Source: Bin18 sp965200355
Lineage (GTDB): Bacteria > Desulfobacterota > Binatia > Bin18
Direction: 5' to 3'
Length of the DNA stretch: 64,000 nt
Assembly: GCA_965200355.1 (NCBI GenBank)
Contig: OZ241351.1
Span: forward strand, 2,418,001-2,482,000
Every line of letters begins with the position of its first letter. Within the stretch, counting starts at the first letter, position 1. Position numbers and translations under genes: made by a program. Positions 1-6,167 of this stretch are shown one piece after another. Below the pieces are notes generated by a model. That model saw only the letters and a program-made list of their open reading frames with translations. It searched no databases and was not told where the DNA came from.

Positions 1-788
1 TCTGGTATTCGTGGCGTTATCAGATTCCCCCTTTGGCCGAACGTTTCACGGTCGTGGCCCCGGATATGCGCGGCTACAACGAGAGCGACAAGCCGAGCGG
101 CGTGGCTAATTATCATATTGACCGGCTCACCGGGGATGTGGCGGGCCTCATTCGCGCCTTTAACGAAGAACGCGCCGTCATTATTGGTCATGATTGGGGG
201 GGCGGGGTGGCCTGGTCGTTTGCCGCCACGTATCCACACCTGACTGAGCGGCTGGTTGTTTTGAATTGTCCCCATCCGGGAGCATTTCAGAAGGCCCTCA
301 CAGAGAATCGCCAGCAGCTTCGACGGAGTTGGTATCTCTTCTTCTTCCAGCTTCCGTGGCTGCCTGAGCTGGGCGTGCGTTTGTTCAGGCGTCGCTTTAT
401 TGAGCAGGCGTTTCGTGGCATGGCTGTGCGGAAAGAGGCTTTCCCCGACGAAGACCTGCACAAATACGCCGAGGCATTGCGGACCCCTGGCAGTGCTCGG
501 GCCGCCATCAATTATTACCGGGCGGCGTTTCGCCACCGTCTCCGCAATGGCGTCTTACACCTGCCCCCAATCTCAAGTCCGACCCTCCTGATTTGGGGTG
601 AGGAAGATAGCGCCCTCGGAAAAGAGCTGACCTACGATATGGACGAGTACTTCAGCGACCGTTTCGAGATCAAGTATATCCCCAAGTGCAGTCATTGGGT
701 CCAACAGGAACAGCCTGAAGTGGTCAATCGGTATCTGCTGGAGTTTCTGCCGGCAGAAGAAGACAACGCTCTCGGGAAAAGCCGATAG
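1..788 (+). CDS. alpha/beta hydrolase, epoxide-hydrolase-like (5' end outside window)
   Basis: The frame is already open at base 3 and reads WYSWRYQIPPLAERF, the conserved stretch just after the HGxP oxyanion motif of epoxide hydrolases, so the gene starts before the window. A TTG at 33 is unlikely to be the true start. Counting from that TTG, GHDWGG at 52-57 is the nucleophile elbow, with Asp as nucleophile as in epoxide hydrolases and haloalkane dehalogenases. A late CSHWVQQEQP carries the general-base His, and IWGEEDSALG fits the loop holding the acid. The family opens epoxides or cleaves C-X or ester bonds in the cytoplasm. Substrate is unknown. It converges on the MetE-like gene with a 13-nt gap. 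Confidence 0.85.
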   Translation, partial: WYSWRYQIPPLAERFTVVAPDMRGYNESDKPSGVANYHIDRLTGDVAGLIRAFNEERAVIIGHDWGGGVAWSFAATYPHLTERLVVLNCPHPGAFQKALTENRQQLRRSWYLFFFQLPWLPELGVRLFRRRFIEQAFRGMAVRKEAFPDEDLHKYAEALRTPGSARAAINYYRAAFRHRLRNGVLHLPPISSPTLLIWGEEDSALGKELTYDMDEYFSDRFEIKYIPKCSHWVQQEQPEVVNRYLLEFLPAEEDNALGKSR

Positions 789-801
789 ACCTCGGCAGCC
801 C

Positions 802-1971
802 TTACGCGACCGGCCGAAAAGCAAAGCGTGGGTCCGCGGCCCGAATCTCGGTCTCCGGCAGACCGAGTTCCCGGCGGACCATATTCGTGCCTTGCACCAG
901 GGCGATACATTTGTAAAAAGCAATGCGCCGCGAGAGTCCTTCCCGTCCAAAGCCGCAGTCCGCGGTAATAATAAGCCGTTCCGGTGGGATGTATTCGAGC
1001 GCGCGACGAATCAGGTCGGCGATCATCTGGGGCGGCTCCACCGTGGTGACCGTGTGGTTGATGACGCCAATCGCGATTTTTTTGTCCGTCTTATACTGCT
1101 TGAGCAGCGGCAGGTCGCGGCCCTGGTTGCTGGCGCCCTCCAGGGTCAGGACATCGGCATTGAGTTGGAGCAGGTGCGGGAGTGAGCGTTCATAGCTGGG
1201 CCGCTCCCAGTAAAAGCTCTGCTGGTTCGGGTTGCCCCAGCAGGTATGCGCCCAGATTTCCGTGTTCACGCCCTCGACTTCACGATTGAACGCCTGGGTG
1301 TAGGCTGCCAGCTCTTTGTCTGTTGCTGGCGGGGTGGTGCAGCAGGCGAAATGATGGGGCGGTTCTTCGATCTGAATGACCGGGCAGCCGGCATCCGCTA
1401 ACTCTCGCAACTCCGCATTCAACGCTGTGGCCAAGTCCATGACTAGCGCGTGGTCGGTTTTATAGTATTCGTTCCACAGCATCATGGGCAGACATGTCGC
1501 GCTGATTGAGCCGAACTTCACCGGTTTGCTGGTCATTTTCTGGGCGGTTTTCCAGATGGCAGCAAAGTGCAGGGGGCCGCGTGTCACTTTGTCCGTGACC
1601 GCCGGAGGATGGTAGGCTTCCTGGACCTCATACAGGATATGACCGGGCTTGATATCCGCATAGTCGAGAAAATGTGAAGAGTCGCGAAAGCCGCTCACAC
1701 CGTTGAGGCGTTCAATCGTATAAAAGAACCAAGAGCGCCCGCCCACTTCCAGATCAAAGCGGGTGTCTCCATCGGTGAAGATGTCAAGGCCGGCCTGCTC
1801 TTGCTCGTTCATATAACAGGCAACCGCATCAATATACTGCTCCCGATAGAGCGAGTCGCCCATCGCGACCTTGAATGGCCGCCCTCGCAAGCTCTCGGTA
1901 AACCAGGTCGGCTTTGGAAATGATCCGACCATAGCCGTCGGTAGCTTTTTGTCTTGTGTGGCATGAAACAT
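802..1971 (-). CDS. cobalamin-independent methionine synthase C-terminal domain-like methyltransferase
   Basis: This 389-aa protein matches only the C-terminal catalytic half of MetE. The zinc ligands are visible: His242 and Cys244 (HTCWGN), Glu278 (LTLEGAS) and Cys339 (ADCGFG). An IEEPP motif at 201-205 is also family-typical. It lacks the N-terminal folate-binding half (MetE is about 750 aa), so it resembles archaeal-type or paralogous MetE-like methyltransferases, and its methyl donor is uncertain. The ATG at 1971 is preferred over one 18 nt upstream because AGGGAGGAG lies 6-7 nt before it. No methionine genes adjoin it. Confidence 0.82.
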   Translation of the reverse strand: MFHATQDKKLPTAMVGSFPKPTWFTESLRGRPFKVAMGDSLYREQYIDAVACYMNEQEQAGLDIFTDGDTRFDLEVGGRSWFFYTIERLNGVSGFRDSSHFLDYADIKPGHILYEVQEAYHPPAVTDKVTRGPLHFAAIWKTAQKMTSKPVKFGSISATCLPMMLWNEYYKTDHALVMDLATALNAELRELADAGCPVIQIEEPPHHFACCTTPPATDKELAAYTQAFNREVEGVNTEIWAHTCWGNPNQQSFYWERPSYERSLPHLLQLNADVLTLEGASNQGRDLPLLKQYKTDKKIAIGVINHTVTTVEPPQMIADLIRRALEYIPPERLIITADCGFGREGLSRRIAFYKCIALVQGTNMVRRELGLPETEIRAADPRFAFRPVA

Positions 1972-2123
1972 CGTCGCTCCTCCCTCCATATCGCTGGCGA
2001 ATCATACACCCGGTGGCTGGGCGGCTGTCAACACGACGTGTTCATTGTTAGTAGTAGGGGAGCATCTTGGGCGCTGGGGGTATGAGACTCATAAGGCCGG
2101 CTCAAAAGGGGCACTCAGACAAC

Positions 2124-2154
2124 GCTTGCAGAAGTTAGCGCTTTTTGTTAGCAT
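2124..2154 (+). promoter_or_regulatory. promoter/operator module before XRE regulator (copy A)
   Basis: TTGCAG (2126-2131) and TAGCAT (2149-2154) are separated by exactly 17 nt, a sigma70-like layout. The 31-bp block matches the block before the phasin gene (2573-2603) at 27 of 31 positions, including spacer bases (AGTTAGCG) that a promoter alone would not conserve. The predicted transcript start is about 2161, next to the ATG at 2162. Confidence 0.65.
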
Positions 2155-2161
2155 AGCAGCC

Positions 2162-2530
2162 ATGGCTCAGCAGCGACCGGACCCCTATGTCACGCTTGGA
2201 GAATTTATTAAACGTCAACGTGAGCTGTCGCAACTCTCTCTGCGGCAGCTGGCGGACATCTGCGGCATCTCCAATCCGTATCTCAGCCAGATTGAGCGCG
2301 GCCTCCGAACGCCGAGCAGTATGATTCTGCAATCGCTGGCGAAGGGACTGCGCATTTCAGCCGAAACCCTGTACACTCAAGCCGGCATCCTTGACCCGCA
2401 AGAGGCGGAAGAGAGCGACGTAATCAAAGCGATTCTACACGACCCCGACCTGTCCGCCCGCCAGCGTGAAATGATGATCGATATGTATCGGTCCTTTCGA
2501 CAGGTCAATGAGGCCAGCGGGACGCCTTAA
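2162..2530 (+). CDS. XRE-family HTH regulator, Rv0474/MLDSR-like
   Basis: This 122-aa protein has an N-terminal XRE helix-turn-helix at residues 11-65 (LRQLADICGISNPYLSQIERG) and a short C-terminal helical tail. Its layout, the AETLYTQAGIL stretch and its place directly before a phasin-like gene resemble mycobacterial Rv0474 (next to hbhA) and the Rhodococcus lipid-droplet regulator MLDSR, which represses the gene for a droplet-coat protein. That assignment comes from family memory. The ATG at 2162 has no Shine-Dalgarno and sits at the predicted transcript start, so translation may be leaderless. An upstream in-frame extension to 2045 is open but does not look like protein. It probably controls itself and the phasin gene through the shared 31-bp blocks. 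Confidence 0.8.
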   Translation: MAQQRPDPYVTLGEFIKRQRELSQLSLRQLADICGISNPYLSQIERGLRTPSSMILQSLAKGLRISAETLYTQAGILDPQEAEESDVIKAILHDPDLSARQREMMIDMYRSFRQVNEASGTP

Positions 2531-2540
2531 AAGAACAGTC

Positions 2541-2558
2541 TTGTCACGCAAGTGACAC
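2541..2558. promoter_or_regulatory. Crp/Fnr-type palindrome upstream of phasin
   Basis: TGTCA-N6-TGACA (2542-2557) has the half-site spacing of Crp/Fnr-family operators. The same core lies at 3850-3865, upstream of the Crp/Fnr-like gene. It is about 17 bp upstream of the phasin -35 element. An alternative reading is a weak terminator for the XRE gene (6-bp stem, then CTTTTTG). Confidence 0.5.
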
Positions 2559-2572
2559 TTTTTGTCCATTAT

Positions 2573-2603
2573 GCTTGCAAAAGTTAGCGATTGTAGTTAG
2601 CAT
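2573..2603 (+). promoter_or_regulatory. promoter/operator module before phasin (copy B)
   Basis: TTGCAA (2575-2580), a 17-nt spacer and TAGCAT (2598-2603) form a sigma70-like promoter. The block is the second copy of the one at 2124-2154, including the conserved spacer AGTTAGCG. The predicted start near 2610 gives a leader of about 55 nt that contains the phasin ribosome-binding site. Confidence 0.65.
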
Positions 2604-2664
2604 CAGAGCGGCTGAAAACAAGCCGCCGCATCCGTAATCTCACAACCAAACAGGGAGGTTTCTC

Positions 2665-3003
2665 ATGGCCGATAACGCATGGAACTGTGGTGCTTTTAAT
2701 AAGATGTTCGACACCGACGGCAATCCTTTTGTCAAGATGATGAGCGGGATGAACACTCCGTTCAGCGAATCGATGAAACAAATGGCGGCGCAGTCGCTTG
2801 AGTCCAGCGAGAGATGGGTCAGCCAAGCCTTTGAGATGAACGAAAAGGCAACGGAATGGGCGAAGGACACGCCGTTTGCGCCAATTTTTGAAACCCAGCG
2901 CTCGTTTGCGCGTCAGATTTTTGACTCGTCCGCTGCGATGACCCGTCAGCTCTGGCAGCTTGAGCCCAAGGCCGAAGGGGCGGCAACAGAAACGAGCAAT
3001 TAA
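2665..3003 (+). CDS. phasin-like granule/lipid-inclusion protein
   Basis: This 112-aa, mostly helical, amphipathic protein has no signal peptide or membrane segment. The central part (MKQMAAQSLESSERWVSQAFEM, split over residues 33-54) and the later FETQRSFARQIFDSS stretch look like phasins, small proteins that coat polyhydroxyalkanoate granules or lipid droplets. GGGAGG lies 9 nt before the ATG. The preceding XRE regulator, the shared promoter block, and the lipase and WS/DGAT genes within 5 kb fit a role at storage-lipid inclusions. No PHA synthase is in the window, so the coated material (PHA, wax ester or TAG) is unresolved. Confidence 0.7.
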   Translation: MADNAWNCGAFNKMFDTDGNPFVKMMSGMNTPFSESMKQMAAQSLESSERWVSQAFEMNEKATEWAKDTPFAPIFETQRSFARQIFDSSAAMTRQLWQLEPKAEGAATETSN

Positions 3004-3060
3004 AGCGGGAGGTTCTCCTTGGGGGCCCTCCCCACTCCTGTCATATCCTCCGCCTGTGCT

Positions 3061-3774
3061 TTATTTCTCGTCCAACAAGAGGCCGGCGACTTCTCTCAGG
3101 CGGTCGGGATGGACAATGAGCTTGCGCCCATCTCTGAGCAATACCTGCTGCCGTGCAAGCTCTTGCATATGCTCTGTCACTTTCTGGCGTGACGCGCCCA
3201 CGAGGTCAGCGAGGTCTTCATGGGTAAGCTGCAAGAGCAGCATGGTCCCCCGGGCGTCCTGAATCCCAAATTTTTGTGCCAGCTCAAGCAAGGCTAAGGC
3301 GAGTTTTTGTCTCAGGCTTGAACCCTGAAAATGCGTATACCGGTAGAGGAGCGCAAACCAGCGGCCGACTGTGCCTTCCATCATGGCACTGAAATCTGTA
3401 AATGGAACGTTGAGCAGCGTTGTCACAAAAACATCTGGACGAACGGAACTCACCCAGCAGTCGCTGAACGCCTCTGAGCGAAAGGCGCGGTACATACCTG
3501 GCATCAAGGAGGTAATACCAAATAACTCCCCAGGTGAGATGAGACTGACCAGAACGCGCTCTTCATCCGGGCTGCGCAAGGAGAGCTTGACAACGCCAGA
3601 AATCAGGAAATACACCGAATCTGAGGGAACTCCCTCGTTAAACAGGACTGTGCGTTTTTCGATGTGATGCAGGTCCATCTCACTCAAAATCCGCTTCACT
3701 TGCTGGTCTGAGGCCCAGGGAAATGCCTTCAGTCGCCGGATTGTGGTCACATTAAGGACCGGTATACGTGCCAT
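3061..3774 (-). CDS. Crp/Fnr-family transcriptional regulator
   Basis: This 237-aa protein has an N-terminal cyclic-nucleotide-binding-like beta roll (about 20-125, with PGELFG at 81-86), a dimerisation helix, and a C-terminal winged HTH with recognition region THEDLADLVGASRQKVTEHM at about 184-203. No Fnr-type N-terminal cysteine cluster is present. ATG 3774 is chosen because the family fold starts about 15 residues later. A GTG at 3855 would add 27 unlikely residues and lies inside the palindrome. A perfect 11-bp inverted repeat lies 70-97 bp upstream, with its core repeated before the phasin gene, so it may regulate both itself and the phasin. The ligand is unknown. It is convergent with the phasin gene. 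Confidence 0.85.
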   Translation of the reverse strand: MARIPVLNVTTIRRLKAFPWASDQQVKRILSEMDLHHIEKRTVLFNEGVPSDSVYFLISGVVKLSLRSPDEERVLVSLISPGELFGITSLMPGMYRAFRSEAFSDCWVSSVRPDVFVTTLLNVPFTDFSAMMEGTVGRWFALLYRYTHFQGSSLRQKLALALLELAQKFGIQDARGTMLLLQLTHEDLADLVGASRQKVTEHMQELARQQVLLRDGRKLIVHPDRLREVAGLLLDEK

Positions 3775-3843
3775 ACGCGCTCTACCATAGGTCAGGGGTG
3801 AGGGTTCGTTTCCCAAAGGGGATAGTGTTGACCTCTGCTTCCC

Positions 3844-3871
3844 CTTTATTGTCACCCACCTGACAATAAAG
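3844..3871. promoter_or_regulatory. perfect 11-bp inverted repeat, candidate Crp/Fnr operator
   Basis: The arm CTTTATTGTCA is followed by 6 nt (CCCACC) and its exact reverse complement. The core TGTCA-N6-TGACA is identical to the site at 2542-2557. It lies between the divergent crp-like gene (start 3774) and the lipoprotein gene (start 4020). Confidence 0.6.
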
Positions 3872-4019
3872 CAAGGTGTTCTTATGCGCCTCCACCCGCC
3901 GCCGAGCGAGAAGGCCGTCTGCCATCCGTAGACCCAAGCGTTTTTTCGTTGTAGGATACCGGTCCCATAAAAAACACAGCGGGACGTGGAGCCCGCTAGT
4001 CTGCGATGGAGGAGAGCGG

Positions 4020-4457
4020 ATGCGAAAAGTATACGCGTATCAGAAGGTATTTTCTTACTTTATCCTGGCTGGCTGCCTTCTTCTCTGGGCGTGTGGCGAA
4101 CGGCCCATGGGACAGAAAGAAGAATTGGCGATTCAGATCATCAAAAGCCATGCGACCGAAGACGGGTTCAGCATTATCTCTAATATAGAGAAACGCCGAG
4201 ATACCGCCGACCGCGCTGGGAACCCGTGGACTATGGGGCCGTGGGAGGCTGGGCTACTCTCTCAAGGGGACCGGATCAACGACGAGCTAAGCCAATACTT
4301 CAATCTCTTTGAGGCCCCGGGCGGGCGGTGGGTGCGCTTCACCTATACAGACAAGGATGGGTCCCACGAAGCGCTCTGGGAGACCCATATCTATAAGAAG
4401 CATGTTGAAGGGACGAACGACCTGGCAAAAGAGTTCATGACATCACCGTCTGAGTAA
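4020..4457 (+). CDS. predicted lipoprotein of unknown function
   Basis: This 145-aa protein starts with a basic N-terminus, a hydrophobic stretch at 10-24 and a lipobox LWAC ending at Cys25, so it is probably exported by Sec and lipid-anchored. The mature part is charged and soluble, with an aromatic region (WVRFTYTDKDGSHEALWETHIYKK, split over residues 106-129) that I do not recognise. The ATG at 4020 has GGAGGAGAG just upstream. A longer open frame from 3876 is rejected because it places a hydrophobic signal internally. It is divergent from the crp-like gene and may share the palindrome region, but function is unknown. Confidence 0.7.
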   Translation: MRKVYAYQKVFSYFILAGCLLLWACGERPMGQKEELAIQIIKSHATEDGFSIISNIEKRRDTADRAGNPWTMGPWEAGLLSQGDRINDELSQYFNLFEAPGGRWVRFTYTDKDGSHEALWETHIYKKHVEGTNDLAKEFMTSPSE

Positions 4458-4515
4458 GACACCTGTCTCCTCTGGCCCTTCGTTTTTTCCTATCCTCTCC
4501 CGCTTGATTTGCTTT

Positions 4516-5355
4516 TCAGGCCGGCGTGCTGTCGAGCGAGGACAGGGCAACTGTCAGATAGGGCTCTCGTCCTCGTTCTTGTAAGCGAGCGAGGACGTCT
4601 GCCAGAATACGGTAGACCTGCGGGTTGACAATCAGGCCAATATGGCGTCCCGTGACTTCCCGGTTCTCGCGCTCAGGGTCGATACTCGCGTTCCACTTTA
4701 CGACCTCGTCCTGTTTGGAGAAGATTGAGGTAAACCCGACCTCTTCAGGCATGGAGGAAATAACACTGCGGTTAAAGTGGCAGTTGCAGTGGAGTGTCCC
4801 GCACTCGGACGGCAGCTCTCCACGCCAGCGCCGAAAGGGTTGCAGGACGCGCGAGGCAAACAAAACCAGCGGACTCACATTATTTGTCCGTTGAATGGGA
4901 GAGCCCATCGTGACCACATGGCGGACTTGGTCGGGAAAATTTGTCCCCAGAAACCGAGCCAGCATCCCGCCGAGGCTATGGCCAAAAACAATGAGCGGAT
5001 AGCCAGTCTCCCGAATGATCTGATTCAAACGCCAGCGGAGCAAATGCCCGGTGCGATTTGGACAATCGATGTTCCAGTCCAGCCCTGAGAAATAGGGATT
5101 ATAACCCATACGTCTCAACCAACCAGCTAATAATTGTAAGCTCCAGTCGCCGGCCAGAAATCCAGGAATCAGCAGAATAGGTTCCCCGGACGCCTGGGGG
5201 ACTGGTGGACAGCGGTAGATGTCGTCTCGGAGCAGGGCGCACAGTTGGTGGTATGAGTCTGGGTAGGCGGCGGTTAATTGCCAGAGAAGCGTACTAAAAC
5301 GCTCGGCGTCTTCCCGACCAGGATAGGCGTCAGAAAGAAAATTATCCGGTGTCAC
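4516..5355 (-). CDS. alpha/beta hydrolase, EstA-type lipase-like
   Basis: The protein carries ILLIPGFLAGDWS (oxyanion region), GHSLGG (nucleophile elbow) and a late GRHIGLI that supplies a candidate catalytic His, as in triacylglycerol lipases and PHA depolymerase-like hydrolases. GTG 5355 is favoured, with GGGGGGCGG upstream. This start leaves the repeated operator-like element (5403-5421) in the promoter. Upstream starts at 5421 and 5433 lie inside that element. About 279 aa. No signal peptide is visible from this start, so it probably acts in the cytoplasm on storage lipid. This role is inferred from neighbouring phasin and WS/DGAT-like genes. Confidence 0.72.
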   Translation of the reverse strand: MTPDNFLSDAYPGREDAERFSTLLWQLTAAYPDSYHQLCALLRDDIYRCPPVPQASGEPILLIPGFLAGDWSLQLLAGWLRRMGYNPYFSGLDWNIDCPNRTGHLLRWRLNQIIRETGYPLIVFGHSLGGMLARFLGTNFPDQVRHVVTMGSPIQRTNNVSPLVLFASRVLQPFRRWRGELPSECGTLHCNCHFNRSVISSMPEEVGFTSIFSKQDEVVKWNASIDPERENREVTGRHIGLIVNPQVYRILADVLARLQERGREPYLTVALSSLDSTPA

Positions 5356-5388
5356 GGTATCCGCCCCCCAGGAGTGCCGGCTGGATTT

Positions 5389-5421
5389 TTGCTTGCAGCG
5401 GGTGATAACTCTTGCAAGCAT
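5389..5421 (-). promoter_or_regulatory. promoter/operator-like element before lipase (copy C)
   Basis: On the minus strand GCTTGCAAGAGTTATC matches the left half of copies A and B (GCTTGCA-nn-AGTTA-n-C). TTGCAA, a 17-nt spacer and AAGCAA keep promoter spacing, though the -10 is weak. The same stretch holds a perfect inverted repeat GCTTGCA-N15-TGCAAGC (5391-5397 and 5413-5419). Confidence 0.45.
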
Positions 5422-5480
5422 AGCAAAAAACACGCAAGAAAGAAACCAGACAGTTCTCGCCCGGCATGTTGTGAGTGAGA

Positions 5481-5509
5481 TTGGCCCTGGAACGGATATC
5501 TGTTAGCAT
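5481..5509 (+). promoter_or_regulatory. predicted sigma70-like promoter of GNAT gene
   Basis: TTGGCC and TAGCAT are separated by 17 nt, and the -10 is preceded by TGT as in copies A and B. The predicted start is near 5516, about 50 nt before the GNAT ATG. The operator-like left half is absent. Confidence 0.4.
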
Positions 5510-5567
5510 CCTCTGCCTATTCTTGCGGGCGCTTGGGCGTGATTGAGGCGGCTTGAAGGAGGAGCAT

Positions 5568-6167
5568 ATGGCTGAAGCACGGCTGCACATTGAACGTCCT
5601 TATCCTCACACAACGACGCTCCGTGACGGGTCAAGCGTGACGTTACGCTTAATGACCTCCTTTGATGCCGACCGTATTGTGAGCTTTGCCCATAGCTTGC
5701 CGGCGGACGACCTCCTCCATCTGAGGATAGACATCACAGACCCTGAAGTCGTAAGGCAGTGGGTGCGGAATCTTGAGGCCCGGAAGACCGTGACGATTAT
5801 TGCTGAAAATGGGGAAGAGATGGCCGGCTATGCCATTCTGCACCACCATATCGTGACGTGGCAGCGGCATCTCGGAGAAATTCGCCTCTTGCTTGCCCCG
5901 GAGTATCGCTCGCAGGGTTTGGGGCGGACGTTGGCAGAGGAGATTATTGCCATTGCGCAGGATTTAGAACTGAGCAAGGTCGTCGCTCAGATGATGCCGG
6001 ACCAACCAGGGGCACGGACGCTCTTCGTCCGCCTCGGCTTTCAAACTGAGGCGCTCCTGCCGGATTTTGTCATTGACCGTTCTGGACAGACCCGAGACCT
6101 GCTTATCATGGCCTACGACATGACGGGCCTGTCCGGCCAGGTGCCTTCCGCCTTAATGATCTCTTGA
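5568..6167 (+). CDS. GNAT-family N-acetyltransferase
   Basis: This is a 199-aa single-domain acetyltransferase. The acetyl-CoA loop RSQGLGRTLAEE (motif A, about residues 114-125) and the following LFVRLGFQTEA (motif B) are clear. AAGGAGGAG lies 4-5 nt before the ATG. The N-terminal TLRDGSSVTLRLMTSFDAD region is typical of GNATs resembling the acetyltransferase domain of protein acetyltransferases. The substrate (protein lysine or a small molecule) cannot be read from sequence. Its 3' end overlaps the convergent WS/DGAT gene by 55 nt, an unusually long tail-to-tail overlap. Confidence 0.85.
   Translation: MAEARLHIERPYPHTTTLRDGSSVTLRLMTSFDADRIVSFAHSLPADDLLHLRIDITDPEVVRQWVRNLEARKTVTIIAENGEEMAGYAILHHHIVTWQRHLGEIRLLLAPEYRSQGLGRTLAEEIIAIAQDLELSKVVAQMMPDQPGARTLFVRLGFQTEALLPDFVIDRSGQTRDLLIMAYDMTGLSGQVPSALMIS

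Noticed and set aside
2596..2603. GTTAGCAT as a pure operator
   Set aside because: It occurs at five sites, four of them with -35-like sequences 17 nt upstream, so it is better explained as an extended -10. Only the flanking GCTTGCA...AGTTA part suggests an operator.
3008..3040. Terminator between phasin and crp-like gene
   Set aside because: The stem is short with a large loop and no T-run.
3876..4019. N-terminal extension of the lipoprotein
   Set aside because: It would bury the signal peptide and has no ribosome-binding site, while GGAGGAGAG precedes 4020.
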